Of a DNA stretch of 64,000 nt, positions 10,373 through 22,169 are shown one piece after another. Where the stretch lies: contig JACCIC010000135.1 in assembly GCA_018907035.1 (NCBI GenBank), positions 496,001-560,000 on the forward strand, given 5' to 3'. A model generated the notes under the pieces. The model did no database searches and was not told the DNA's origin. It saw only the letters and a list, made by a program, of their open reading frames with translations. The translations under genes were made by a program, and so were the position numbers. The first letter of the stretch is position 1, and the number at the start of each line of letters is the position of its first letter. This DNA is from Sycobia sp. Sy_11 (Eukaryota; Arthropoda; Insecta; Hymenoptera; Epichrysomallidae).

Positions 10373-12430
10373 AAAATACGTATTATATGGAATTATGGAA
10401 TTTTTATTAAAATTTTCGCAGATCATTAATGTCACACGTCCATTAACTCACATAATATTATAATAGTCTTGATAAGGTTTTCAATTAATTACCGTACTGT
10501 TTTCCTTCAATTCGTTTTTATTATTTAAGGCAAATCAATCATTTGGAAAACATTTTTTTTATATTACATGTAAATAACTTGATATCAATAGTTTTCACTA
10601 CACTTAAATTCTGGTACTCGTAAACTATAGCTTAAATGAGAATAATTCCTTCAAGCATAAAATGACTTTTAAATTCTGCGAGCCGCAATGAATAGACCTT
10701 GCTAGCTTAATAATTTTGTAATGAGAGAATAATAATTTTTCATCTGCGCTTATAAATTTCTCTTTCGTCCATTCTGATTCAGGTTTCCGTAGAAATTTTC
10801 GTGAAACGTATAACCATCATAGGCTCGATTTTCTTTTGTATAAATTTACCGTCCCTCTGAGGTTTGCGTGGTTTGAAAAATATATTCCAAGTGATTTGCT
10901 GTGTAATAACGTTCAGAAACGTCTGGTTGTTTATGTCCTTACCGAACCCGAAGAATTTTTGCACTCTACGAGGTTTGTCCCTTTTTTCACGTATAAAAAT
11001 GTCTCTTAAAGATTATTTATTTAATCCTAAACCAAATAAGAATTCTTGGTAATGACTTCAGCCAATAAATTAATAAATAATAATTAATTATTAATAAATA
11101 TTAATAAATCCGGCAATTTATCAGGTTAATCATTAAAAGTAATCCCAGCTGTTTAAGCAAATACTGGTCGTATCTTCATAGATTTATTAGGAACAAATAC
11201 TCCAAAATGTAGTAAATTCCAAACATGCAACCAAACAATATTTTTATTAACTTTTTTGCGTAACTAAGATCTAAAAAAAGTTTAATTTCTTTATAATATA
11301 ATTGAGCATACGATATTATATTTGTTCTTAAATAAAAATAATAGTTTATGCGCGGTTAAGGAGCTGTCCACATTCAGTTATTTGGTATCTTTCCATAAAA
11401 GCCCTGCTTCCCAAAAAATATTTTTTCTAAAGGTATTTTCTTTAATAATTTTTATCGCTGTTGAATTTTCATTTTCCCAATTGAAATTTTCAGTAACACA
11501 GGTAAATCGGATTCTTTTCGGGCGCTCGTATTATGATTCCCTGCTCACGGTCATTCGACCGTTTACTTCCAATCAAAGACTAAATTATTTTAATTTGGAG
11601 TAATTGTTTGCAATTTAAATATTTCACACCTAAGCTGTGTATCAGTTACAGAGCTAGTTCATTGCAAGTTAAATTTAAACGGTATAACTTATATGTTCTC
11701 AAGAATGTTCTCCATTTCTATTCGTTATGTTTTTAAGTTTTGATTGTTCAATTTCTAATTTCAATTCGTTTTAAACCTTTATGGTTCACAATGTATGGTG
11801 TTTGTATTTTTGGCTTACTCGTCATTGGAATGAATATAAATTTTTCAACGTAATCATAAGATAATAATGTTGTTTTTTCTAAACTTCTTAAAGCATTATT
11901 TGACTAACACTTACTTATTTAAGTCTTACTTAGTCTGATTCACTTAGATTTTTAGTTTTGACAAACAAACAAACTTTTTAACATAACCAAAAACAGAAGT
12001 CTTGCACTTTTTATCCATATGTCATTATCGCGCGCAACGCGATCAAATGTCTGCCCATTTCTTGCGAGGCTGACACCCTATGTGCATATTACACCGGTCT
12101 CCCACGGCTGCCTTATTTAAAGTCCGGGGATCAGTCCGAGATCGTCACTGCGTACCAATCTCTCTAAACATCTAGTTTCGAACAAAATAACAAAACGTTA
12201 TTTAAAACGGTGCACAGAACGTGCATATGCGCGCTTATAATTATATAGAAAATAGTTCATTTATATAATATTAATACAGTTAAAGTTTCATAAAAATTTA
12301 AAACAGGCTCGCGTGTGTAATCTACTTCGTTTCCTCGCGTACGCAGTTTCATATCTTCTTTTTCTCTCTCTCTCTCACGCTCTTCTCCTATAATTCCCTC
12401 TCACTAACTCTTTCATACGCTAGTATACAT

Positions 12431-12475
<45 letters not shown>

Positions 12476-12761
12476 CTTTTCTCTATCGCGTGCATACACT
12501 CGGGATCTCTTACTCACTTACACTTCTCTGTCGCGCGCACACGCATACGTCCACACACTTATTGTTTTTCTATCTATAAGCCTTTCTAACACTGCACTTC
12601 TAACACTGCACTCATGTGTTATAATAATTCTTTATAGTTTTTGACTTAACATTTGAACTTTTTCGATATACAGCCAACATGCATGTACTGATGGTTAAGT
12701 ATACACGTCCTTCTCAATTGTATCATTTTGCAGATTGATTAGAATTTCTAAATTTGTGCTA
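10373..12761. other. Gene-free stretch
   Basis: No gene recognised. A GC-richer segment at about 12000-12180 and CT-rich microsatellites at 12359-12475 stand out from AT-rich surroundings. Confidence 0.45.
12359..12475. repeat. (CT)n microsatellites
   Basis: Two CT tracts (12359-12378 and 12431-12473) separated by CT-rich sequence. Confidence 0.9.
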
Positions 12762-13710
12762 CGAGAGTGGATTGATAAGTTTCCGTCCTGACCAAGAGAT
12801 GGCGCTAGTAAGCTTGACTTGAGGTGGAGTCCAATAGTACCGTTCTCAGATAGCTTGTAGTTATAGTTTCAGTCCGATTGCCATGTTAGTTTAGGTTTGA
12901 GAGCACGCTGAACAAGACGCCTCTGTGTTTTTCGTAAAAATGGAAAACCTGGAAAATCATGCTGTCATCAAATATTTTTATTTGAAGGGGTTAACGTCGG
13001 AAATTAAAGAAGAGATGGACTCCACATTGGGGATATCCTCCCCATCATATTCAACCATTAAGCAGTGGGTTTTCGAGTTTAAAAAGGGTCGTGTGAGCAC
13101 CTCTGATAAGCCTCACTCAGAACGCCCCATTGAGGTCACAACTCCAGATATGATCCAAAAAATCCATCAAACAGTGCTGAAAGACCGTAGATGAAAAATG
13201 CGTGAGATAGCTGAGATCTGTAATGTCATATGAACGTGTACAAAATATTTTGCACCAACATTTATATATGGAAAAGCTCTGTGCAAGATGGGTGCCGCGT
13301 TTGCTAACAGTCGACCAAAAATTGATTCGAAAGAACATTTCTACCGCTAATTGGCGTTGTATAAGCGTAATCCAAGCGAATTTTTGTGTCGATTCGTAAC
13401 CGATGACGAATCTTAGGTCCACCACTACACTCCTGAAACCAAACAACAGTGTAAACAGTGGATTGGAGAACCAACTCCAAAGAAGGCAAAAACAATTTTT
13501 TCGGCGAATAAGGTTATGGCTACTGTTTTTTGGGATGCAAGAGGTATTATATACATTGATTACCTTGAAAAGGATAAAACTATCACTGGTCAATACTAAG
13601 CAGACTTATTGCAACGTTTGAGCCACGAAGTGAAAATTAAACGACCTCATCTGGCGAAGAAAGAAATCTTGAATTTTTAGATAAGCCAGAAACTTATCAA
13701 TCCATCCTCG
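12762..13710 (+). mobile_element. Internally deleted mariner element (CGAG-TIR family)
   Basis: Terminal inverted repeats start CGAGAGTGGATTGATAAG at the left and CGAGGATGGATTGATAAG at the right (minus), with TA at 12760-12761 and 13711-13712. The element is 949 bp; its relative at 40414-41577 is 1,164 bp. The difference is the C-terminal third of the transposase, lost at about 13665-13675. Confidence 0.85.
12940..13675 (+). pseudogene. Mariner transposase, frameshifted and 3'-truncated
   Basis: The start is MENLENHAVIKYFYLKG at 12940. The paired helix-turn-helix region is readable (SPSYSTIKQWVFEFKKGR; IEVTTPDMIQKIHQTVLKDRR), then a TGA at 13192 and frame changes. Further on the first catalytic motif (VTDDES, where relatives have VTVDETW) and VMATVFWDARGIIYIDYL are visible. 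The second and third aspartate regions are deleted. Compared with the 40.4-kb copy it has several stops. Confidence 0.8.
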
Positions 13711-13712
13711 TA

Positions 13713-14840
13713 TATCTAAAAAATATGCATTTTGTGGACAGTGTGCATTTTTTTTTTTTTAATAAATTTCAACAGTGAATATGTGTATTGATTAACACAT
13801 GCACACATTGCATGCAATTGTATTCAAAAATTCAATTCATTTTATTATTAATTATTTTAGTGTGTTTAGATTGTTTTTCTTCGTAACGCTCCGTCTCCAC
13901 TCTGCTTATAATTTTTATTATACTATTAGGGTTCAATCGAAGAGGGAGGAGCGTATCGGCATTGGTAGTCGGAAGATTTAGGTGAATAACTTTTAACTCG
14001 TAAAATTTTTACAAAAATAATAATATATAATATATTCTATTTAAGTAAATAGAAAAAAAATGTAAAATAAATAACTAAACTATTTATCAATCGGGATCTT
14101 TGAGTAGATTCCCTGCAACATATAAATAAATAAAATAATAAATGATTATTTCGCTTTTCGAATATCCTATGAATATATACATATATTTACGAAGTATCGA
14201 GCGCTAATCCGATTATTTCGGGTTCCGAGATTTTGAACGACCTTCAACCGATATTCTTTCTCTTTCTACTTTTTCAATATTTCCGTATATTTATCCGTAC
14301 GGCCCGGTTCGTCTACTTACATGAAACCGAGTGCGTTTTGACAATTTTATTGCGCAAAGATACTTGTTCGTTTTTATATTACTCTAAGGTATGCCCTATC
14401 AATAATTTAAAAAGGTCGAAAGTTTAATAAGGATATATTTAACTTTTATTAAAATTATCGCTTTCAAGTGCATCTCACATAAATTAAATAATTTATTTAC
14501 TCAACTAGTTCTATTTACATGACTTGGATTTTTAGTTGTTTGCTTGACAGACTTTTGCCGGTGTATTATAATAATTTAATTCGTAGAAAAGGGGCGTATT
14601 TTCTCCGAATAAATTATATTCTGTCTAGAATTTAAATTAAATTTAAATGCTTTTATTTCACTGATTTTTTCTTATGTCTTTGTCTAGATGAATTAAACAC
14701 TACCTTTTCAAAAGTCAGGTGTGCCTATTCTCCTGAGCTAGCAGTTTTTATTAATTCCTTTTTACGAGTAAACGTGCCTTCCTTTTGCTTCGAAAACGAG
14801 TTTTTCATCAGAAAAAGTAAAGAATTGATCAGTTTAAGGA
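13713..14840. other. No recognisable feature
   Basis: AT-rich, with short frames only. Confidence 0.45.
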
Positions 14841-14842
14841 GT

Positions 14843-15105
14843 ATCGATTTATTTCGTTACTCGAGAGGTATCCTTCCTCAACGAGTACCGAAACTAAATC
14901 ACTTTCGTAAAAGGATGTATCGGTCGGAAATTTTGATTCGTTGCGTTGCTCGAGAGGTATCCTTCCTCAACGAGTACCGAAATCGAATCTGCCCCAAGGA
15001 AAAGGAGAATGGGTTGGAGTTTTGTCGATTCGTTTCGTCGCTTCAGAGGTATCCGTCCTCAACGAGTGCCGAAAGTGGATCGCGCTCCTGGCAAAATTTA
15101 GCGCA
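14843..15105. repeat. Three-copy direct repeat, period about 90 bp
   Basis: The core GAGGTATCCTTCCTCAACGA, followed by GTACCGAAA, occurs with its GGT ending at 14869, 14958 and 15050 (the last with CGT for CTT). Spacings are 89 and 92 bp. The period is not a multiple of three, and the copies fall in different frames, so this is not a protein repeat. Confidence 0.85.
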
Positions 15106-15129
15106 CTTTTATACGTGGTAAAAGTACGT

Positions 15130-16074
15130 TAACAAAAATCTGATTGGCTAGTGTTTATTTTAAATAAGTTAATATTATTTCTATTGGTTAAACTAATATA
15201 CGATTAATTTATTCTATCTATTCTACTCTATGTTTGTGTTTGTTTGTTTATTAGTTATAGAAATAGTTTCGCACGTAACTGTTATAATATTTTAGACGGT
15301 TTTCTTTACTTGTAACTCACGTTACATCTTATTTGTATAATTTCTCATAAATGTATAATGTGTGTAAACATATATGCGTATATGCATTTGCATATACTAT
15401 GTTCTGAAACTCAGAGCGCGCCGCGGAGGATATACATGCACGCGCGCTCTATACTTCATTGTCGTGCAGTGCAGTTCGTTTCATTAGCTCTACGCATACA
15501 CACACATGCGTCTCCGCACCAATTATCCGTTCTCTCTCCTTCTCTATCCATTCCTCGTGCGAACTGAGATTGAAAATGCGCGCTTGTCGATTCTCTTTAT
15601 TTCATTTCCGCGCTTTTTTGCCGACGTTCCAAGAATAAGCTTTGTCCAGCGAAGGGCTTCTCCTTACCCCCTTTTTTTTATCTTTAACTTCTTTCCCGTG
15701 CGCTTTCTCTTTTCGCGTTTTTTGTAACATCTTTTAATTCGCCTCATGCTCTACGTTTTAATTTAAGAATCTATGAGATTCCTGCAGTTCTTATTTAACT
15801 ATTAATCTGTTAAATACGAGTCTGGACACGTGCAATCTATCTTATACGCACTTATGATTTTAACATACTCCCGTTTTTTTTATTTAACATACTTCATTAA
15901 TGCATGCATTCACCCTCATCTTAAATCTATTTCCTATCTTTGCCTAAATTTTTACACTTACTCATCACACCTTATTTCAAAACTTACTCTTTGACTTTTC
16001 AAACATTTCCTTATTCTTCCTTCCTGTCTATTTTTAATTATTAAAATTTTTATTTGATTTTATTTATTTTACAG
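15130..16074. other. No recognisable feature
   Basis: Nothing supported apart from the possible micro-exon at its right edge (see findings). Confidence 0.4.
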
Positions 16075-16140
16075 GAAAATGGATTTGCTTAAATTTTCCA
16101 GGTAAGGATGTTTCTCGGATCAAACATATACACGTTAGTT

Positions 16141-16141
16141 G

Positions 16142-16208
<67 letters not shown>
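16141..16208. repeat. (TA)n microsatellite
   Basis: TA tract with one early interruption. Confidence 0.95.
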
Positions 16209-16210
<2 letters not shown>

Positions 16211-16666
16211 TTCCACTCCACTTTTCTTTTCATTTTTTTAAAAAGGCCTTTTCACTCCCGCGCAAACACTTCGTGAAAAACCGTGAATTCTAATCACGAC
16301 CGACCACGTAATGGTTTCCCGCCTTTTCGAAAAGAGTGGTTTGAATTAAAATATTTGCTATGAAAGTCTCTATATATTAATTCAGCAATGGGAGCTTGCT
16401 GTTCCCAATAAACTGTAGGATTATATAATAATAACTACTAATAAAGAACGCAGAGTTTAGAATAAACGAGTCTTGATTATACACGTCTGCCCTTTGCAGG
16501 ATACAACAACGAACTGGCACCCAGCAAGGTGGCGCATAGCCGCCGAGCGGAGCGCTCTCATATACTTACACGTACGAGCGCTAATTCGACGAAGCGCGTC
16601 GTGCTAACGCTCTCTTAATACCAACATATATGTATTGAATCTGTTGTATATCTATATTTATCGACA

Positions 16667-16670
<4 letters not shown>

Positions 16671-16714
<44 letters not shown>
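16671..16714. repeat. (TA)n microsatellite
   Basis: Pure TA tract. Confidence 0.95.
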
Positions 16715-16719
<5 letters not shown>

Positions 16720-17030
16720 TATATTTGCTATATATAATGTTATATAAAAAGAAATTTCTTGATCAATTTTCCAGTGCAGAATGGACCGTACAACCGAGAT
16801 TGGCTTGAAATCGCAGAAATCCACTAGAATACCTTTGGGATCATTAACACTTATCATCTATTGGATGCAAAATTGGTCGTGGATTTTTTATACATCAATA
16901 TGTTACGATTTTACCTCGATGAGAGACCGAGAGAAGTTAGTGCTTGTAAATAATATGTGCTCATCGAGTCAATAAAGCACTAGTCCATTAGGTAAGTTGA
17001 ACACACCACCAAGTTGTTGAGGATACGAGG

Positions 17031-17428
17031 ATGAACCCGCTTGGATCAAGTAGCTTCGAGGACGTGTCAGCCAGGGAAAGCAGTAAGAACAGCAATAAAT
17101 TAAAGCTGACGCCACCGGGGCTCAAGTTGAAGGAGAGGATTGTAAACAAAAACAATTATCAGGTAAATTCGTGCTGGCAGAATTACTGTTACTGTCAGCA
17201 CAGCAAGGGATCATGGAGCAACAAGAGGCCAGAAATAGTAGTACCTGTATGGACCTCTATGAAGATGATGAGTATGTTAATGTCCACTTTGTCATCGGCG
17301 ACTGTAGAGAAGTTGCCTGCTTTCGACCAGATCAAGTTTCCAACTTAGAAATTAAAGGTTATTCTACATTCACCAAATACTTTTTTAAAAGAAAGTTAGT
17401 TATTAGGACAGAAAGAAATGCTATCTAA
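17031..17428 (+). pseudogene. Unidentified coding remnant in two frames
   Basis: I do not recognise the family. An ATG at 17031 opens a frame with a basic, serine-rich start and the segment LKLTPPGLKLKERIVNKNNY. From about 17160 a different frame looks more protein-like: LAELLLLSAQQG, then an acidic segment MDLYEDDEYVNVHFVIGD, then CREVACFRPDQV, ending at a TAA at 17428. Continuity across the switch would fit one frameshift or a short intron. Upstream, at about 16518, TGGCACCCAGCAAGGTGGC resembles a gypsy-type primer site after an LTR-like end, so a retroelement gag is one possibility. A decayed host gene is another. Confidence 0.35.
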
Positions 17429-17849
17429 ATAAGTAACAAAAATAATATTAAATTTTCGAATCATTTTAATAATTATCTTTTAAGTAATATAAAATTTTTG
17501 AAATTCATATAGCGTCGAAATATTCATTAAAATAAAAAAAATATAAAAACTTTGGTACAAATACTGTTTCAATTATTATATTGCTGTTATCTAGCTTTGA
17601 GAGTAAATTATAAAAGAACTATAAAATTTGAATTCTGAAATTTTAATATTAGTTTATGGATTCTATAAAACTGTATATTTTATTGCATAATTTGAACTTG
17701 TACCAATGAAACTAACATATATTTTTATCGGCTTTGCAGTTTTGAAAAAAATTAAGTTATCATTATAATGACAGTTCAGCTGCCTTTGTTGATCATCGCC
17801 CTCCTAGAGTCTAAAATATAAAAGCTATTTATAAAAAAGAATAAAAATA

Positions 17850-18473
17850 CAGTCTGTCAAGTAAGAGCGTGATCGTATTAATTTATGAAAAAATTTATTT
17901 GATGAAACTTTCATATTTAGACATACATTGTACACATTACAAACGATGATGCAATTGGATCAATAATGTGGACAGTCACCTCCTGCATCCATAAAAGCCT
18001 GGCATCTCCGAGGCACGCTTTCTACTAATTTGACGGCGTATTCTAATAACAACGATCTCCATATTTTCGATGCATTTGGTAAGATAACTGCTTCAAAGTG
18101 TGTATGCGTTCTCCATGAAGCTTCTGTTTAATATATGCTCACACATTTTCAATCGGGTTTGCATAGGGCGACTGCGACGGCCAATCTAATGTAGTAATGC
18201 CAGTTTGAGTCTTCCATTCAGTATAGAGCTTGCTGCGCTGTTTAGGATCTTTGTCCTCCTGCAGAATCCAATCTTCATTTTTTCTGATGAACCATCGTTT
18301 GACAGATGGCAGTAAAGCCATTTTGTAGATTTTTATAATTTTTTTGGCTTTTAGGTTGTCAATAAAGAAACGCATAGTGCCGAATCAATCCTTCTATTGG
18401 CTCGCGAAGGAATTAGAGCGAAATCTTTCATTACTTGTCAGTAAAATCGACCACGGTCTTACTTGACTAACTG
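17850..18473 (-). mobile_element. Tc1-like DNA transposon, internally deleted
   Basis: Terminal repeats are CAGTCTGTCAAGTAAGAGCG at the left and CAGTTAGTCAAGTAAGACCG at the right (minus), with TA at 17848-17849 and 18474-18475. The 624-bp length is well below the usual ~1.6 kb for Tc1 elements. It lies inside a Penelope-like element and so is younger than that insertion. Confidence 0.85.
17900..18375 (-). pseudogene. Tc1-like transposase C-terminal fragment
   Basis: From 18375 the minus strand reads LLPSVKRWFIRKNEDWILQEDKDPK (the QQDNDPK-type motif holding the second catalytic aspartate, with N changed to K). It continues to LDWPSQSPYANPIENV, the DD34E signature with the final glutamate intact. 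The reading then goes on past a stop into the C-terminal helix (RRCQAFMDAGGDC-like end). The DNA-binding half and the first aspartate are deleted. Confidence 0.85.
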
Positions 18474-18989
18474 TAAGTTAAATAAATACATTTTTGTTAG
18501 CAAAGCATAATCTGACTGTCCCCAACACTAAATTTACCGAATCGATATATCTGCTCTTCTGTCAAATTTTTCAAACTGCTTCAGTTCTTCATCGGGGTCT
18601 AAACTAAAATTCGATTAATGTAACTATATATATCCCAACATAAATCACATAATTCCTGTTTAATAATTGTGTTTAAATAAGGATCATCTAACTTACTGGA
18701 CCCTATTGAATTCAAATTATTCCAATTACTTAAAATATAAATATTTTCAAGACTTTATCTCTTATATTTATTTTTGAAACACTTTTCTGAAATATTCATA
18801 TATCTAAATTCTAAAAAATTCAAAAAGTCTAAACAATATTCTATTAACTGTTACATTCAGACTTTGAAAACTATATTGATATTCATACATTCTATGTTTC
18901 AACTATTTACCAGACTTTCTGATATAAGAGTTGTCACAATCTTTACAATTAAATTTATAAACTAATCTTGCTTTTATATATTTATGGTT

Positions 18990-19493
18990 CTTAGAATTTC
19001 AATCGATAAATAATTTTTTATTATTTTTTAAGTAAACTTAAATATTATGTTTTTCAAAACGACTTCTACTGCTTTGAATAAACTTTTTGCATGTGGTCAA
19101 ACAAGAACTGGATTATTTTTAATTTTATATTTTATACTTTTATATTTTATTCTCTACGATTATTACAAATTTCATGTACTGTCTCCGAAATAATTTTTTC
19201 TATAAAGTACCGACTAATCATTATTCGTGAATATCTCTTTAATCAATTTTAAATAATTTTTGTAAACTCTCCTTCTTGTTTTCATTTTATTTCTGAATTG
19301 GTGTTCTGAATTCAAATTTGGAATCTATTATGTTTGACCATGTGTTCTATATCAATTACAATATATAACACATACTCACCCATACAATTCAAACAATACT
19401 CTTTCATTATTACTAGCTGTAATAAAATTAATGTTCAAAAATGTCAGTTTACGATTTGACTCTATTCCTGTTGTTCGTGAAATATAAGTAGCC
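18990..19493. other. No recognisable feature
   Basis: AT-rich, nothing supported. Confidence 0.4.
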
Positions 19494-19697
19494 TTCTACT
19501 ATGGAAAAGGACTTATTTCATTATTTTATCTTTTTATACGTAATCACATTCGTTCACCAATATCTATTGGCTAAGTAAGTCTGTTAGAAAAATCATTCTA
19601 CGATGGAAGAGGACTTATTTCATTATTTTATATTTTTATACGTAATCAAATTAGTTTAGCAATATCTATTGGCTAAGTCAGCCTGTTAGAAAAATTG
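19494..19697. repeat. 102-bp tandem duplication
   Basis: Two adjacent copies begin TTCTACTATGGAAAAGGACT at 19494 and TTCTACGATGGAAGAGGACT at 19596. Both end in GGCTAAGT-x-AG-x-CTGTTAGAAAAAT. The copies differ at few positions. Confidence 0.9.
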
Positions 19698-20469
19698 GGA
19701 GAGAGAAAGAAGCGGGAAAATAAACTCACACACTCTGTTACATTGAATCGGTCTCTATTATTTTTATATTGTATTTAAGGGTAGCGCACGGGACTCTGGC
19801 GTCCCTACTGAGGAGACGTGGGCTGGTGAATCCTTGTCTCGCAGTAAGTTATCCGAATGCAGTCGCGTCCTTAAGAGTGCTGAGCTCATCTCCCACTCCC
19901 GACTTTCTCTGGTCCTGTTTAGTCTAAGTCTAAGTCTAGTCTAAGTCTAATCATTGTTGCGGTATTTAACATTTTATCTTATGGATGCTTATATTAGTTT
20001 ATTCTTTACTAACAATAGTATGTTTCGCATTTTTATAATACATAGTATTTTATGTATTTTTAAGGCTTTATTTATTGATTCATTTTTTATTAATAAAGAC
20101 TTATATAGTTCTGTTAAAGAAATATGCACTTTTAATGAGCTTCATTTCGACTACCGAAATCTTCTATGATAATGCTCGGATACATGTTGCAGCTTGGTTC
20201 AAAAATTATTTGGTATATAGACGAAAAATTTTCCTGTTCCGGAATTCATAAATTACCAAAAAGATGAACAATACTTCGAGTCAAAGATATGTAACACCTA
20301 TGCTTTCATAATAAAAACTCACATAGAATGGAACTTTTGAAGAAGAAAAAACGCTGGGAACTTACTTGTAGATCAAATATAATAAGTTCGAATGTTAGAG
20401 TGTGACATACCTACGACAAACGTAGCCTGAGACCAGATGAGAAGTAAGGCAAATGTTGACAATGTTTAA
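19698..20469. other. No gene; short AGTCTA repeat
   Basis: At 19919-19950 the hexamer AGTCTA recurs irregularly. A GC-richer patch (19780-19900) is unassigned. Confidence 0.4.
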
Positions 20470-21190
20470 TCCTAAATTAAAGATAATATTAAAGAGTTAC
20501 ATAAAGATATAGGATCTTTGAGTTGGTATTGTAGATTTTTAGAAAATGAAGAAATTAAAATTCCATTAGTGAAATTATTAAGCAAACATTCTCTTTGGCA
20601 GCGGGAAAAGAATAAGAGGAATCTTCCCAAGAATTAAAGAAAACATTTACGGAAGCTTCTCTTTTAGCTAGGTCTGATTTTTCTCAGACGTTTAAGGTTC
20701 AAGCTGGTAGGTCTAATTTGGCTATTGGAGCAATCCTTACGTAAGAACAGGAGTATAGAGAATATCCGATAGTCTATGTGTGTTAATTTCTTTCCCCGGC
20801 GGACCGAAATTATACACTTCCTGATAGGAAACTGCTAGCAATTATATTTGCAGTTTGTAAGTTCTTCCCATATATCAAAGGGTACAACTACATCATTCAG
20901 AGAGGTATCGTATCGCGTTAAAATTTCTCGCTAAAACAACGAACTCTCTGGCTGTTTCATACGTTCAAGACGAGCTGTACGATGCTTCAGCAGTACAATT
21001 GCGAGATATGTTATAAAAAGGAACTCTTCATGTTCTTTTTGTGACGCTGTCTTGGAATGTATTGTTTGAAGAAAGGGAAATCGCTGATTATCCCGAAATT
21101 AAAAACCAATGTTCTATTCGTAGAATGAATGAGGTCTGAGCTTGCCCGAAGAAATATGAAGATTGGATGATTGCGGATTATATGTTTTAT
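20470..21190 (+). pseudogene. Ty3/gypsy RT end and RNase H remnant
   Basis: Plus-strand segments follow the gypsy order: SWYCRFLENEEIKIPLVKLL and LWQREK (end of RT), ELKKTFTEASLLARSDFSQTF, then SNLAIGAILT (RNase H start; the aspartate of the usual DAS motif is replaced). Next come EYREYPIVYV, NYTLPDRKLLAIIFAV and KFFPYIKGYNYII, then QQYNCEICYKK. Several in-frame stops and slips are present. It once formed part of a polyprotein copying retroelement RNA. No flanking LTR is proven; the LTR-like sequence at 22170-22733 may belong to it. Confidence 0.7.
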
Positions 21191-21204
21191 AAATATACAA
21201 TAGA

Positions 21205-21243
21205 TAATCTATTACATTAAAAATTAAAAGTTGTACTTATGTC
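21205..21243. repeat. Short fragment shared with Penelope-like termini
   Basis: ATTAAAAATTAAAAGTTGTACTTATGTCCACTGTTC is close to the sequences flanking the Penelope-like ends at about 9135 and 42275. Confidence 0.45.
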
Positions 21244-21245
21244 CA

Positions 21246-22169
21246 CTGTTCACATAATCTATTAAACCCATTATATAGTAGATATGAAGATTGAAGGTTA
21301 GTTGTTCCACTTAATCGAGAGCAGTGCGATGCATACAACAAGCCGATCTCGGTAGTTTTGTGGTTCCCGTCGATATGATGCATTTCCCATGTTTTGACTC
21401 GCAGTATAACTATCAGCAGCAGTTCGCGGGTCTCTATGATGGTCAAGTTAGCAGAGCGGTTATGCACTTGCGAGATGTTCGAATTCGGATAAGCAGAACG
21501 CTATTCAATCTGATTTTTTGTTTTAATTGTGGGAGGAGATTCAGCACATTGTGGATTTGGCAACGGTGCAGGAGCGTCTATGACGAACGTCGTCAGAGGG
21601 AAAAACTTCCCAACTCCCGTACGCTACGTAAGGGAGTATTCCGCGGTTAATAGCCCATTCTTCTTCTCTGGTAAAGTATCTTTACGAGTATAGGTGGCGA
21701 CACTAGACCTAACAATAACGATTTTCCCATACATCGCAATATCTCTTTTCTGACACCCAACAGGTTGTCAACGGATCTCTTCATCGATTTACGGACAGAC
21801 TCGCTATTGGGTCTCTTCAAGATCCAATGGGATAATCATTTCCTGCGGATATCAGGGGGGTTTTAGCGACAGGTAAGGCGAAACATCGGAAAGCCACTTT
21901 TCAATATGAGCTCATCAGCGCCAGGTCAGATGGATCGGACATTCGAGCTGACTTTCTGTCACTCAGCAACATTCATAAGAGACGGCGGTGGTGACTTGGA
22001 ATTAGATGACCCGAAACCTGTTCTGATTGTACATTTTATAAATTTGTGCATTTTATGAATTTGGAATAGGCCATTGCTGAACAGGTCCACCAAATAACGA
22101 TACGATTGACTCCTCCACTACTGCCATCCTACTCGTCGCATTTATCCTACTCGCTTTTAATCCGGCATG
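21246..22169. other. No recognisable gene
   Basis: Open frames here (for example 21324-21650) lack family motifs. This may be decayed gypsy sequence. Confidence 0.35.

Larger units (their letters stand above)
17720..18985 (-). mobile_element. Penelope-like element remnant, split by a Tc1-like insertion
   Basis: Minus-strand sequence at 18965-18880 reads LVYKFNCKDCDNSYI, then a degraded GK-x-LKHRMYEYQYSF: the start of a GIY-YIG nuclease as found at the C-terminus of Penelope-like proteins. It aligns with the better-preserved copy at 63.5-63.9 kb. Downstream on the minus strand comes the shared tail (TGACTGTCCCCAACAC near 18515, then CAGTTCAGCTGCC and the ATCGGCTTTGCAG block near 17730). The Tc1-like element at 17850-18473 interrupts this tail. 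The nuclease glycine-glutamine-threonine stretch is altered and a stop is present. Confidence 0.65.

Noticed and set aside
10640..11060. Possible retroelement fragment on the minus strand (EWTKEKFISADEK, NHANLRGTVNLY)
   Set aside because: Short protein-like strings in shifting frames, but no diagnostic motif could be matched to any family.
14843..15105. CRISPR-like array
   Set aside because: Three direct repeats with spacers of similar length, but the spacers are themselves related, the sequence is eukaryotic and no associated genes exist.
19780..19900. tRNA or small structured RNA gene
   Set aside because: Weak A/B box-like strings but no cloverleaf could be built by eye. No tRNA, rRNA or snRNA gene is supported anywhere in the window.
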